This document shows positions 35,076 through 44,302 of a stretch of DNA of 63,763 nucleotides, piece by piece. A program made the position numbers and the translations under genes. Origin of the DNA: Achromobacter dolens (lineage in GTDB: Bacteria > Pseudomonadota > Gammaproteobacteria > Burkholderiales > Burkholderiaceae_B). The notes below the pieces were generated by a model, which worked only from the letters and a program-made list of their open reading frames with translations, searched no databases and was not told the DNA's origin. Every line of letters begins with the position of its first letter. Within the stretch, counting starts at the first letter, position 1. The DNA lies in contig NZ_CADIJW010000035.1 of NCBI RefSeq assembly GCF_902859745.1, positions 1 to 63,763 of the forward strand, given 5' to 3'.

Positions 35076-36440
35076 ATGGCCAAAACCCGAACCGTCTATG
35101 TGTGCGCCGAATGCGGCGGCACCACTCCGAAATGGCAAGGCAAGTGTCCGCACTGCAATGCCTGGAACACCCTCGAAGAAACCGTGGAGTCGGCCGCGCC
35201 GGCCGCCGCGGCCTCGCACCGCTATGCGCCGCTGGCCTCCAGCAGCCCGGTGCGCAGCCTGTCCGAGATCGAGGCGCGTGAAACCCCGCGCACCCCCACC
35301 GGGCTGGAGGAATTCGACCGCGTGCTGGGCGGCGGCCTGGTGGCCGGCGCCGTGGTGCTGATCGGCGGCGACCCCGGCATCGGCAAGTCGACCCTGCTGC
35401 TGCAGGCGCTGGCCTCGCTGTCCGAAAGCACCAACGTGCTCTACGTCACCGGCGAGGAATCGGCCGAGCAGGTGGCGCTGCGCGCGCGCCGGCTGGGACT
35501 GCAGACCGGCAACGTCAACCTGCTGGCGGAAATCCGCCTGGAGGCAATCCAGGCCGCCGTGTCCGAGCAGAAGCCCAGCGTGGCCGTGATCGACTCCATC
35601 CAGACGCTCTACAGCGGCGAGCTGACCGCGGCGCCCGGCTCGGTGTCGCAGGTGCGCGAGTGCGCCGCCCAATTGACGCGCCTGGCCAAGCAGACCGGCA
35701 TCGCCATCGTCATGATTGGCCACGTCACCAAGGACGGCGCGCTGGCGGGACCACGCGTGCTCGAACACATCGTCGACACGGTGCTGTACTTCGAGGGCGA
35801 CACGCACTCGTCTTTCCGGCTGGTGCGCGCCTTCAAGAACCGCTTCGGCGCGGTCAACGAGCTGGGCGTGTTCGCCATGACCGACCGCGGCCTGCGCGGC
35901 GTGGCCAACCCGTCGGCGCTGTTCCTGTCGCAGCACGAGCAGCAGGTGGCCGGCTCCTGCGTGATGGCCACGCAGGAGGGCACCCGCCCGCTGCTGGTCG
36001 AGATCCAGGCGCTGGTGGACAGCTCCCACGCGCCCAATCCGCGCCGCCTGACGGTCGGCCTGGAGGGCAACCGCCTGGCGATGCTGCTGGCCGTGCTGCA
36101 CCGCCATGCCGGCGTGTCGACCTTCGACCAGGACGTGTTCGTCAACGCCGTCGGCGGGGTGCGCATCACCGAGCCCGCGGCCGACCTGCCGGTGCTGCTG
36201 GCCATCATGTCGTCGCTGCGCGACCGGCCCCTGCCGCGCGGCCTGATCGCCTTCGGCGAAGTCGGGCTGGCGGGCGAGATCCGGCCCGCGCCGCGCGGCC
36301 AGGAACGCCTGCGCGAAGCCGCCAAGCTGGGCTTCTCGATCGCGCTCATCCCCAAGGCCAACGCCCCGCGCCAGCCCATCGAGGGGCTGGAGATCTGGGC
36401 GGTGGACCGGCTCGACGCCGCGCTCGACAAGTTGCGCTGA
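35076..36440 (+). CDS. radA: DNA repair ATPase RadA
   Basis: This 454-residue RecA-related helicase promotes branch migration during recombination. The order is a zinc finger C10-C13-C24-C27, RecA-like ATPase with Walker A GGDPGIGKST (98-106), the RadA-specific KNRFG motif (254-258), and a C-terminal Lon-protease-like domain (FVNAVGGVRITEPAADLPVLLAI, span from about residue 350). The ATG of MAKTRTVYVCAECG is standard for the family. It is followed 12 bases later by the TSUP permease gene. Confidence 0.95.
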   Translation: MAKTRTVYVCAECGGTTPKWQGKCPHCNAWNTLEETVESAAPAAAASHRYAPLASSSPVRSLSEIEARETPRTPTGLEEFDRVLGGGLVAGAVVLIGGDPGIGKSTLLLQALASLSESTNVLYVTGEESAEQVALRARRLGLQTGNVNLLAEIRLEAIQAAVSEQKPSVAVIDSIQTLYSGELTAAPGSVSQVRECAAQLTRLAKQTGIAIVMIGHVTKDGALAGPRVLEHIVDTVLYFEGDTHSSFRLVRAFKNRFGAVNELGVFAMTDRGLRGVANPSALFLSQHEQQVAGSCVMATQEGTRPLLVEIQALVDSSHAPNPRRLTVGLEGNRLAMLLAVLHRHAGVSTFDQDVFVNAVGGVRITEPAADLPVLLAIMSSLRDRPLPRGLIAFGEVGLAGEIRPAPRGQERLREAAKLGFSIALIPKANAPRQPIEGLEIWAVDRLDAALDKLR

Positions 36441-36452
36441 CGGGAGCCCCGA

Positions 36453-37250
36453 GTGAGTCTTTTGCTGATCGCCCTGTGCCTGGGCGCGGGATGCCTCATT
36501 GGCTTCATGGGCGGCGTGCTGGGCATCGGCGGCGGCCTGATCGCGATTCCGGCGCTGGTGCTGCTGCTGGACATGCCGCAGCAACTGGCGCAGGGCACCG
36601 CGCTTATCATGGTGTTGCCCACCATCATGATGGCGGTGCGCAAGTACAACCAGCAGACCCGCATCGACCGCCGCGTGGCGCTGGCCGGCGCGGGCGGGGC
36701 GGTGGTGTTCACCTGGGTCGGCGCGCGGCTGGCGCTGGGCATCGAGCCGGGCGTGCTGCGCCTGAGCTTCGCCGTGTTCCTGTTCTTCATCGCGCTGTTC
36801 TATGCATGGCAGACCTGGCGCGCCGGAAGCGTCCCGCCCGCTGCCCGGCCGGCCACCAGGAAAGGCGGCCTGCCCGCCGGGGAAGCGCCGGCGTTCACGC
36901 CGCGTCGCGCGACCGCGCTGGGCGTGCTGTGCGGCACGCTGGGCGGCTTCTTCGGTGTCGGCGGCGCGGTGCTCGCCGTGCCCATCATCACGTCGGTCTT
37001 TCGCCTGTCGCAGACCACGGCGCAGGCGCTGGCCCTGTGCATGGTGATTCCCGGCTCGGCCGTGGCGCTGGTGACGTATTCCTGGGCGGGCAAGGCCGAC
37101 TGGTGGGTGGGCTTGCCCCTGGCGGCGGGCAGCCTGTTGTTCGTGCCGGTGGGCGTGCGCCTGGCCTACCGTCTGCCTGAACGCAAGCTGAGAGCCTGCT
37201 TCGCGGCGATGCTGTTTGCCACCGTGGCGCTGCTGGTATTTGAAAGCTGA
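36453..37250 (+). CDS. TSUP (TauE/SafE-type) permease
   Basis: This 265-residue membrane protein has about eight helices in two repeats, each carrying the TSUP signature (GFMGGVLGIGGGLIAIPALV near residue 20 and GFFGVGGAVLAVPIIT near 170). Family members export or import sulfonates or other sulfur-containing anions. It begins at GTG with GGGAG seven bases upstream and is probably cotranscribed with radA by proximity. The substrate is unknown. Confidence 0.88.
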   Translation: MSLLLIALCLGAGCLIGFMGGVLGIGGGLIAIPALVLLLDMPQQLAQGTALIMVLPTIMMAVRKYNQQTRIDRRVALAGAGGAVVFTWVGARLALGIEPGVLRLSFAVFLFFIALFYAWQTWRAGSVPPAARPATRKGGLPAGEAPAFTPRRATALGVLCGTLGGFFGVGGAVLAVPIITSVFRLSQTTAQALALCMVIPGSAVALVTYSWAGKADWWVGLPLAAGSLLFVPVGVRLAYRLPERKLRACFAAMLFATVALLVFES

Positions 37251-37453
37251 GCGGCGCGGCGGGGCCGCTCGATTGTCACGATCCCATGACCAAGCGTTAA
37301 CGTCGGAAAGGGCGCGAAAATTCCGCGCGTCCCGCTGAACCTTCGTGGCGGTGCGGGCTCCAACGGAGTACGGGTTTTGCGGCGATGTTGCCGCCCCGTG
37401 TTGGCAAGGCCGGAGGGGCAGCCCTCGGGTCTTCACCATTAGGAGTACATGTA

Positions 37454-37690
37454 ATGACGACTCACTCCCGTATCGCTGCGTTCCTGTCCACGTCGGCCTT
37501 GTGCCTCGGTCTCGCTGCCGCGCCTTCGGCGTTCGCGGCGGGCGCCGACGCCACGACCAAGGCAGGCGACACCAAGACCCACGCGCAGCACAAGCATCAC
37601 AAGTCCGACAAGACGTCCGCCAAGCAGGGCACCGAGAAATCGGGCGCCGCCAAGGTGGATCAATCGGGGGCCACGGTTCCCGCCAAGTAA
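37454..37690 (+). CDS. Small exported His/Lys-rich protein
   Basis: This 78-residue precursor has a clear signal peptide (LSTSALCLGLAAAPSAFA) cleaved near residue 28. The mature 50-residue part is unusually rich in Lys, His, Thr and Ser (KTHAQHKHHKSDKTSAKQ) and has no Cys. The composition recalls enterobacterial acid-shock protein Asr or a metal-binding periplasmic peptide, but I see no confident homology. AGGAG lies eight bases before the ATG, and a strong intrinsic terminator follows, so it is a stand-alone gene that may be highly expressed. Confidence 0.75.
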   Translation: MTTHSRIAAFLSTSALCLGLAAAPSAFAAGADATTKAGDTKTHAQHKHHKSDKTSAKQGTEKSGAAKVDQSGATVPAK

Positions 37691-37766
37691 GTCGGCCGCG
37701 CAGTACCGGATCGCGAGATCCGCGCAGTTCCTTTGCACGGCGGACGGGCTTCGGGCCCGGAAGTCG

Positions 37767-37801
37767 AAAGCCTCTCGGTATGGGCGCCGAGAGGCTTTTT
37801 T
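37767..37801 (+). terminator. Strong intrinsic terminator of the small exported protein gene
   Basis: AAAGCCTCTCGG pairs with CCGAGAGGCTTT over an 8-base loop and continues into a T-run. The stem is 12 bp. Confidence 0.92.
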
Positions 37802-37867
37802 CATGTGTTCCGCCCGCGGCGTGCGGCCTGCCCCGTGGCGCGGGCGGCGCCACGGGGCAGGCCCGTG

Positions 37868-38824
37868 TCAATCCACTGGCGTGATCACGCGGCCGGTATC
37901 GAAATACGCCGCCAGGTTCTCCAGCATCAGGTCTTCCATGGCCTGGCGCGTTTCCAGCGTGGCGCTGCCGATGTGCGGCAGCAGCACCGCCTGGTCGCTC
38001 TTGATCAGGGCCTCGGGCACCTTGGGCTCGTGCTCGAACACGTCGAGCGCGGCGCAGCCGAGCTTGCCGGCCTCCAGCGCGGCCACCAGCGCGGCCTCGT
38101 CGATGACCGGGCCGCGCGCGATGTTGACGATGATGCCGCGCGGGCCGAGCGCTTCCAGCACCTCGCGATTGACCAGGTGGCGCGTGGCCGGGCCGCCCAC
38201 GGTGGCCACGACCAGGAAGTCGGCCCAGGCCGCCAGGTCGGTCAGCGAGGCCTCGTAGCCGTAATCGACGTCGTCGCGCTTCCTGCGGTTGTGATAACGC
38301 ACCTGCATATCGAAGCCGATGCCGCGGCGGGCGATGGCCTCGCCGATGCGGCCCAGGCCCACGATGCCGAGCTTCTTGCCGCTGACGCGCTGGCCCAGCG
38401 GAATGCTGCCGTGCACCTGGCCCCACTGGCCGGCGCGCACGAAGCGTTCGCCCTGGCCCATGCGGCGGGCGCCTGCGATCATCAGGCCCCAGGCCAGGTC
38501 CGCCACGCAGTCGGTCAGCACGTCGGGCGTGTTGCTGACCTGCACGCCGCGCGCATGCGCCGCCTGCACGTCGATGGTCTCGTAGCCCACGCCCCAACTG
38601 CAGATGGCCTTCAGGTCGGGCAGGGCGTTGATGAGTTCGGCGTTGGCGCCGAAGTTGGCCGAGGTGACGACGGCCGTGACGCCCTTGCCGAGTTCGGCCA
38701 GCGCGGCCTTGCGGTCCGGCTGCTTCCAGAGCTCGATGACGTCGTAGCGCTCGGCGAGGCGCTGGTTGGCGGAGGGCGAGCCGGCCAGCGAGCCGACCTG
38801 GATGATGCGATGCTTGGTGGTCAT
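37868..38824 (-). CDS. D-isomer-specific 2-hydroxyacid dehydrogenase
   Basis: This 318-residue enzyme is of the D-2-hydroxyacid dehydrogenase (GhrB/HprA-like) family. The NAD(P) motif is KLGIVGLGRIGEAIARRGIGFD near residue 150. Catalytic Arg lies in NIARGPVIDEAALV (about 234), Glu in FEHEPKVPEAL (about 263) and His in LLPHIGSATLETR (about 281). NRRKR after the second strand suggests NADPH preference. It could reduce glyoxylate or hydroxypyruvate. It is upstream of nothing obvious on its strand and may belong with the adjacent sugar-acid cluster. Confidence 0.88.
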   Translation of the reverse strand: MTTKHRIIQVGSLAGSPSANQRLAERYDVIELWKQPDRKAALAELGKGVTAVVTSANFGANAELINALPDLKAICSWGVGYETIDVQAAHARGVQVSNTPDVLTDCVADLAWGLMIAGARRMGQGERFVRAGQWGQVHGSIPLGQRVSGKKLGIVGLGRIGEAIARRGIGFDMQVRYHNRRKRDDVDYGYEASLTDLAAWADFLVVATVGGPATRHLVNREVLEALGPRGIIVNIARGPVIDEAALVAALEAGKLGCAALDVFEHEPKVPEALIKSDQAVLLPHIGSATLETRQAMEDLMLENLAAYFDTGRVITPVD

Positions 38825-38990
38825 GTTGTCGTACAGGTGGGTGGCGAAACCTTCATGCTACTTGATCCGGCCTTGAATCCGGCTGACAGGGCGCGGGCCG
38901 CGGGACCCGCCGCGGCCGCGCCCTCGAGCGGCTGGCTCGAAGCGGCCCGCCCCAAGCAGTCCACCCCCAGCAGCCCGCCCCCGGGCAGCC

Positions 38991-39959
38991 TTACTCCAGT
39001 TGGATATCGGCCTTCTGGATCACGTCCTTCCAGCGCTTGACCTCGGCCTGCTGGAACGCGCTGAACTGCTGCGGCGTGTTCGCCACCACCTCGAAGCCCA
39101 GGCCCTGCAGCGTCTTCTCGGTCTGCGGATCGCGCAGGGCGGTCTGCAGGGCCTTGGTCAACTGCTGCACCACGGCCGGCGGGGTGCCCTTGGGCACCGC
39201 GAAGCCCTGCCACGAATACACCACCATGTCCTTGATGCCGGCCTCGGCCAGCGTCGGCACGTCCGGCAGGTCCGCCGCGCGCGCGTCGCCGGTGATGGCC
39301 AGCGCCTTGAGCTTGCCGGCCTTGATGTGCGTCTGCACCGCGCCCAGGTTCTGGAACGACACGTTGACCTGGCCGCCGATCAGGTCGGCGATGGCGGCGC
39401 CGCCGCCGCGATACGGCACGTCCACGCCCGAGGTCTGGGTGCGCTGGCGGAACATCACCGCCGACAGGTGGTCCGACGAGCCCGTGCCGGACGAGGCGTA
39501 TGAAACCTTGCCCGGATTCCTGTTCGCATAGTCCACCAGCTCAGCCACCGTGCTGGCCGGGAACGACGGCGAGGCCACCAGCACGTTGGGGTTGCGCACC
39601 GCCTGCGTGAGGTACTCGAAGTCCTTGCTCGGGTTGTACGAGAGGTTCTTGTACAGCGCCTCGTTGATGGCGAAGGTGCCGATCGAGCCGACCATCATGG
39701 TGTAGCCGTCGGGCGTGGCGCGGGCCAGCGCCTGCGCGCCGATGGCGCTGTTGGCGCCCGGCTTGTTCTCGACCACGAAGGTCTGGCCCAGCGCTTTCGT
39801 CAGCCCCGGCGTGACGCTGCGCGCCGTGATGTCGGACGAGCCGCCCGGCACGAACGGCACGATCATCGTGACGGGCTTGGTGGGATAGCCGGCGGCGTGG
39901 ACCGCCGGCCCGGCAAGCAGGGCGGCGGACAGCGCGACCGCGCCGATCGATCTGTTCAT
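38991..39959 (-). CDS. Bug/TctC-family receptor
   Basis: This 322-residue Bug receptor has a signal peptide ending AGPAVHA|AGYP near residue 23. Blocks are VTMIVPFVPGGSSDITARSV, FVVENKPGANSAIGAQ and ATPDGYTMMVGSIGTFAINEALY. It is the second gene leftward from the operator at 41183-41199, 73 bases after the neighbouring Bug gene. Its sequence is clearly different from that paralogue, so the pair probably binds different ligands. Confidence 0.93.
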   Translation of the reverse strand: MNRSIGAVALSAALLAGPAVHAAGYPTKPVTMIVPFVPGGSSDITARSVTPGLTKALGQTFVVENKPGANSAIGAQALARATPDGYTMMVGSIGTFAINEALYKNLSYNPSKDFEYLTQAVRNPNVLVASPSFPASTVAELVDYANRNPGKVSYASSGTGSSDHLSAVMFRQRTQTSGVDVPYRGGGAAIADLIGGQVNVSFQNLGAVQTHIKAGKLKALAITGDARAADLPDVPTLAEAGIKDMVVYSWQGFAVPKGTPPAVVQQLTKALQTALRDPQTEKTLQGLGFEVVANTPQQFSAFQQAEVKRWKDVIQKADIQLE

Positions 39960-40032
39960 GATGTCTCCTGGTTCGCGTGATGATGAAGAACCCGGCGCCC
40001 ACGCGTGGCGGCCGGGCCCGGATCGGCGCGGG

Positions 40033-41031
40033 TCAGTCGACCTTGGCGCCCGATTGCTTCACGACCGCGGCCCATTTGACGGTTTCCCGCGCCATGAACT
40101 GGGTGAATTGCGCCGGCGTGTTGCCCGAGGGCGTCGCGCCCTGGGCCTGCAATTGTTCGCGCACCGCCGCCTGCTGCAGCGCCGCGGCGACATCGCGCTG
40201 GACCTTGTCGACGATCTGTTGTGGCGTGCCCGCCGGGGCCAGCAGGCCGAACCAACTGGACGCCTCGTAGCCTTGCACGCCGGCCTCGGCCAGCGTCGGC
40301 ACGTCCGGCAGCGCCGGCGAGCGCGTGGCGGTGGTGACCGCCAGCGGCCGCAGCTTGCCGCCCTTGATGAAGCCCATCGACGATGGCAGGTTGTCGAAGA
40401 TCAGGTCGGCCGACCCCGCCATCACATCCGTCAGGGCCGGGCTGCTGCCCTTGTAGGGCACGTGCGTCATGCGGGTGCCTGTCATGGTCTGGAATAGTTC
40501 CCCCGACAGGTGGGTCGAGGTGCCGTTGCCGGTCGAGGCCATATTGACGCTGCCGGGATTGGCCTTCAGGTATTTGATCAGGTCCGCCACGCTGCGGATG
40601 CCGTGCTTGTCGGCAAAGGCCGGATTCAGTTCCAGCACGTTGGGCACCGGGATCACCAGCGTGACCGGCGTGAAGTCCTTGACCGGGTCGTAGGGCAGCT
40701 TGGCGTAAACGGACTGGTTGATCGCATGAGTGCTGACGGTGCCCATCAGCAGCGTGTAGCCATCGGGCGTGGCGCGGGCGGCTTCGGCGGTGCCGACGTT
40801 GCCGCCCGCGCCCGCCTTGTTGTCCACCACCACCGCCTTGCCCCAGGCCTTGCCCAGTTCGGCCGCGACCACGCGCGCGGCGATGTCGGCGGTGCCGCCG
40901 GCGGGGAAGGGCACGATGATCCTGACGTCGCGCGCCGGATAGTCGGCGGCGCGCGCGGCGGCGGGTAACAGGGCTGCCGCCGCCAGACAGGCGGCAAGGG
41001 CCAGGCGGCCGCGCAAGGGGGCTGCAAGCAT
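40033..41031 (-). CDS. Bug/TctC-family receptor
   Basis: This 332-residue Bug receptor has a signal peptide ending [11 protein letters not shown] near residue 28. It carries [39 protein letters not shown] and [23 protein letters not shown]. It is the first gene of the leftward transcript facing the DapA-like gene, with a leader of about 126 bases. It is presumably induced with the catabolic genes on the other side of the operator. Confidence 0.93.
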   Translation of the reverse strand: MLAAPLRGRLALAACLAAAALLPAAARAADYPARDVRIIVPFPAGGTADIAARVVAAELGKAWGKAVVVDNKAGAGGNVGTAEAARATPDGYTLLMGTVSTHAINQSVYAKLPYDPVKDFTPVTLVIPVPNVLELNPAFADKHGIRSVADLIKYLKANPGSVNMASTGNGTSTHLSGELFQTMTGTRMTHVPYKGSSPALTDVMAGSADLIFDNLPSSMGFIKGGKLRPLAVTTATRSPALPDVPTLAEAGVQGYEASSWFGLLAPAGTPQQIVDKVQRDVAAALQQAAVREQLQAQGATPSGNTPAQFTQFMARETVKWAAVVKQSGAKVD

Positions 41032-41163
41032 GGAAGTCGTCTCCTCGTGTGCGCGTGGCCGCGCATCGTTTGTGGGGTGTTCCTGCCAGGCCGGGGCCCG
41101 GATCTGAATGCTGCCGGCGTCTGTCGCGCCTTGCCGTCGTGAATCCCGATGACTTGTAAAACG

Positions 41164-41192
41164 AATATAGGTATTGAGGGTCTACTTGTCAA
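41164..41192 (-). promoter_or_regulatory. Leftward Bug promoter of the sugar-acid-like cluster
   Basis: On the minus strand a perfect TTGACA (41192-41187) and TATATT (41169-41164) are separated by 17 bases. This is one of the best sigma-70 matches in the window. Confidence 0.75.
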
Positions 41193-41203
41193 CCAAGTAT
41201 ACT
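41174..41203 (+). promoter_or_regulatory. Rightward DapA-like/GntR promoter
   Basis: TTGAGG (41174-41179) and TATACT (41198-41203) are separated by 18 bases. The element overlaps the leftward promoter face to face, giving a leader of about 55 bases to the DapA-like ATG. Confidence 0.6.
41183..41199. promoter_or_regulatory. GntR-type operator shared by divergent promoters
   Basis: TACTTG-TCAAC-CAAGTA is a perfect 6-bp dyad. It overlaps the leftward -35 and the rightward spacer and -10, so one bound dimer would shut both promoters. Its TTGT...CCAA core fits a FadR-subfamily GntR site, and a FadR-type gene lies at 42254. Confidence 0.65.
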
Positions 41204-41263
41204 TTTTCCAAGCTACTCATCTAACAACTGGATTCCCCCTCGGAATCCGCCAGGAGACCCGCC

Positions 41264-42193
41264 ATGAAAACCTCCCCGGTCACCGTGCAGGACCTGCAGC
41301 GTTCCGTCATCGCGGTCCCGCCGCTGGCGCGCCATGCCGACCTGTCGCTGAACGAAGCCGCCAACCAGGCCCTGCTGCGGCACCTGGAGGCGGGCGGGGT
41401 GCGCAACGTGATGTACGGCGGCAATGCCAACTTCTACAACGTCGGCGTGGGCGAATACGCGCGCATCGTCGATATGCTGGCCGCGCTGGCCGGGCCGGAC
41501 ACCTGGATCCTGCCGTCGGTCGGCCCCGATTTCGGCAAGATGATGGACCAGGCGGCGATCCTGCGCGGCCGCGCCTTCCCCACGGCCATGCTGCTGCCGA
41601 TGTCGTTTCCCTACACCGACGCCGGCCTGGCCGACGGCGTGCGCCGCTTCACCGATGCGCTGGGCAAGCCGGCGGTTGTCTACATCAAGTCGGCCGACTA
41701 CCTGGCCCCGGCCACTGCGGCGCGGCTGGTCGAGGAAGGCCGCATCGTGGCGTTCAAGTATGCGGTGGTGCGCGAGGACCCGGCGCGCGACGCCTACCTG
41801 TCGGCGCTGCTGCAAAGCGTGGACGCCAATCGCGTGGTCAGCGGCATCGGCGAGCGCCCGGCCATCGTCCACTATCGCGACTTCGGCCTGAAGAGCTTCA
41901 CCTCCGGCTCGGTCTGCGTGGCGCCGCGCGGCTCGATGCGCCTGCTGCGCCTGCTCAAGGAAGGCCGCTACGACGAGGCCGAGTCGGTGCGCGCCCAATA
42001 CCTGGGCCTGGAGGACTGCCGCGACGCGATCAGCCCGATCCGTGTGCTGCACGACGCCGTGACCCTGTCGGGCGTGGCCGACATGGGCCCGATGCTGCCG
42101 CTGCTGACCGGCATTTCCAGCGCCGAGCGCGAGCGGGTCGCGCCAGTGGCGCGCGCGCTGGCCGAGTGGGACCGCGAAGCCGTCGCGGCCTGA
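41264..42193 (+). CDS. DapA-family (dihydrodipicolinate synthase-like) lyase
   Basis: This 309-residue TIM-barrel protein belongs to the DapA/N-acetylneuraminate lyase superfamily: SVIAVPPLARHADLSLNEAANQALLRHLEAGGVRNVMYGGNANFY (span from about residue 14) and the LLPMSFPYTDAGLADGVRRF block. The usual GTTGE motif is replaced by GGNANFY. The Schiff-base Lys is probably the one in VYIKSADY or FKYAVV. It likely splits or dehydrates a 2-keto-3-deoxy sugar acid. CAGGAG precedes the ATG. It starts the rightward operon. Confidence 0.82.
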   Translation: MKTSPVTVQDLQRSVIAVPPLARHADLSLNEAANQALLRHLEAGGVRNVMYGGNANFYNVGVGEYARIVDMLAALAGPDTWILPSVGPDFGKMMDQAAILRGRAFPTAMLLPMSFPYTDAGLADGVRRFTDALGKPAVVYIKSADYLAPATAARLVEEGRIVAFKYAVVREDPARDAYLSALLQSVDANRVVSGIGERPAIVHYRDFGLKSFTSGSVCVAPRGSMRLLRLLKEGRYDEAESVRAQYLGLEDCRDAISPIRVLHDAVTLSGVADMGPMLPLLTGISSAERERVAPVARALAEWDREAVAA

Positions 42194-42253
42194 TGGCCGC
42201 GCGCGCGGCAACGGCGGTACGATGAGCGCTGCCGATACGCACCAGGAGATTTC

Positions 42254-43027
42254 GTGGCCCGACCCAAAGCATCGCCTCCCTCCGCGCCGCCCGCGTCCGC
42301 CGAGCCGGACGCCATGGGCGCGCTGGTGCTGGAACGCGGCCATCGCGTCCGGCTGGCCGACCAACTTTACGGCCAGATCTTCGAGCAGATCGTCGCCGGC
42401 AATCTCAACGTCGGCGACAAGCTGCCTTCCGAGAACGAGATTTCCGAACGCTTCGGCGTGTCGCGGCCGGTGGTGCGCGAAGCGCTGCTGCGCCTGCGCG
42501 CCGACGGCCTCATCACCGCGCACCAGGGCCTGGGCACCTTCGTCAGCCACCAGCCGGCGCCGCGCCTGACGGCCTTCAGCGACGTTGGCAACGTCGGCGC
42601 CTATCTGCGCGCACAGGAGTTGCGCGTGGCGCTCGAGGGCGATGCCGCGCGGCTGGCGGCGCTGCGCCGCACCGACGAGCAGTTGCACAAGATCGAGGCC
42701 GCGCATGCCGCCTTCGCCGACAGCCTGGCGCGCGGCCAGATGTCGGCCGAGGCCGACCTGGCGTTCCACGCCAGCATCACCGAGGCCACCGGCAACGACT
42801 TCTATCTCGGGGTGCTGGAAAGCATCCACGAGTCCATCAATGGCTTCATGCGCCTGACGCTCAACCTGACCCGCACCGGGTCGCGCCAGCGCGCCCAGCG
42901 CGTCCTCGACGAGCACGCCACCATCCTCGACGCGATCCGCGCCCAGGACGGCGAGCGCGCCCGGGTCGCCATGCAATTCCACCTGGGCCAGGCCCGCCAC
43001 CGGCTGGTCGACCGCGAACGCGATTGA
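42254..43027 (+). CDS. FadR-subfamily GntR regulator
   Basis: This 257-residue regulator starts at GTG with AGGAG six bases upstream. The winged helix is at about residues 30-100 (LYGQIFEQIVAGNLNVGDKLPSENEISERFGVSRPVVREALLRL, span). An FCD ligand domain follows with metal-site histidines in FHASITEATGNDFY and MQFHLGQARHRLV. It lies 60 bases after the DapA-like gene and probably represses the divergent promoters at 41164-41203 until the sugar-acid inducer is present. Confidence 0.9.
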   Translation: MARPKASPPSAPPASAEPDAMGALVLERGHRVRLADQLYGQIFEQIVAGNLNVGDKLPSENEISERFGVSRPVVREALLRLRADGLITAHQGLGTFVSHQPAPRLTAFSDVGNVGAYLRAQELRVALEGDAARLAALRRTDEQLHKIEAAHAAFADSLARGQMSAEADLAFHASITEATGNDFYLGVLESIHESINGFMRLTLNLTRTGSRQRAQRVLDEHATILDAIRAQDGERARVAMQFHLGQARHRLVDRERD

Positions 43028-43081
43028 CCGGCCGCTCGCGCCGTCCGGGAGCTTCACACTGACAACAGCAGGAGACATCGC

Positions 43082-44188
43082 GTGCAAGGCAATGGTTCGG
43101 CAGGAACAGCGGCATCGGCGGGGCAGGTGCGTGAACAGATTCTGATCGTGTTGCAGGCCTGGGGCATGGCGCCCGACCTGGCCGCCATCACCGCCGGCCT
43201 GATGGCCGAGACGGATCTGCTGGGCATCGATTCGCACGGCATCTCGATGCTGCCGTCATACGAGGAAAAGCTGCGCGCGGGCACGCTCAAGCTCGACGCG
43301 CGCCCGCGCGTGGTGCGCGACGGCGGCGCCAGCGCGCTGCTGGACGGCATGGGCGGACTGGGCTATCCGGTATCGGCGCAGGCCATGAACCTGGCCGTCG
43401 ACAAGGCGCTGGAGCATGGCGTGGGCGCGGTGTCAGTGTGCAATTCGCATCACTTCGGCGCGGCTGGCGTCTATGCGCGCATCGCGGTCGAGCGCGGCGT
43501 GGTCGGGCTGGTCACCAGCAGCGCCAACGGCGTCATCATGGTGCCCACGCGCGGCGCCATGCCCATGCTGGGCACCAACCCCATCGCCTTCGGCGCGCCG
43601 GCCGCGCATAACGAGCCGTTCGTGCTCGACATGGCCACCACCACCGTCGCGGCCAACAAGGTCAAGGTCTATGACTTCCTTGGCAAGCCGCTGCCGCCGG
43701 GCTGGGCGGTGGACGGGCAGGGCGAGCCGGTCACCGCGGCCGACAGCGCCATGCAGTTCATCTTCAAGCATCCCGAGGGCGGGCTGACGCCGCTGGGCGG
43801 CACGCCGGCCATGAGCAGCCACAAGGGCTATGGCCTGGCGATGATGGCGCAGATCCTGGGCGGCACGCTCAGCGGCAGCGCGCTGGCGGCGCGCCGCAAC
43901 GTCACGCGCCGTCCCGGCGAACCCGACGACGTCGGCCACTTCTTCCTGGCGCTCAATCCCGACGCCTTCCGCGCCAGCGGCTCGTTCGAGTCGGACATGG
44001 ACGACCTGATCGACACGCTGCACGACACCCCGCCGGCGCGGCCCGACGAACCGGTGCTGGTGGCCGGCGAACCCGAGGCCGCCGAGCGCGCGCGCCGCCG
44101 CGAGCGGGGCATCCCGATCCCGCCCGCCCTTGCCACGCGCCTGCGCGAGATCTGCCAGCGGGCCGCGGTGCCGTATCTGCTGGACTGA
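43082..44188 (+). CDS. Malate/L-lactate dehydrogenase-type (LDH2 family) oxidoreductase
   Basis: This 368-residue NAD(P)-dependent oxidoreductase belongs to the LDH2/YbiC-ComC family. Motifs are TDLLGIDSHGISMLPSYEEKL (catalytic His near residue 56), VCNSHHFGAAGVYARIA (about 125), GTNPIAFGAP (about 165), and SSHKGYGLAMMAQILGG (about 246). Translation starts at GTG, 11 bases after CAGGAG. It should oxidise a 2-hydroxy acid or reduce a 2-keto acid within the cluster. It is the third gene of the rightward operon. Confidence 0.9.
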   Translation: MQGNGSAGTAASAGQVREQILIVLQAWGMAPDLAAITAGLMAETDLLGIDSHGISMLPSYEEKLRAGTLKLDARPRVVRDGGASALLDGMGGLGYPVSAQAMNLAVDKALEHGVGAVSVCNSHHFGAAGVYARIAVERGVVGLVTSSANGVIMVPTRGAMPMLGTNPIAFGAPAAHNEPFVLDMATTTVAANKVKVYDFLGKPLPPGWAVDGQGEPVTAADSAMQFIFKHPEGGLTPLGGTPAMSSHKGYGLAMMAQILGGTLSGSALAARRNVTRRPGEPDDVGHFFLALNPDAFRASGSFESDMDDLIDTLHDTPPARPDEPVLVAGEPEAAERARRRERGIPIPPALATRLREICQRAAVPYLLD

Positions 44189-44302
44189 GCCCTCCGCCCG
44201 GTCGCATGACGTTTTCCCCGCCGCGCGGGCCTGCCCGCGCGTTGATTCACCGACCCGGTCACCGGGCGGCAAGCATTAGAAAAACACGACAAGGAGACAA
44301 CC

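Noticed and set aside
34884-38597. A 1237-residue open frame on the minus strand spanning radA, the TSUP permease and the dehydrogenase
   Set aside because: It is the antisense shadow of well-recognised genes in very GC-rich DNA, has Arg/Ala/Gln-rich composition and no domain.
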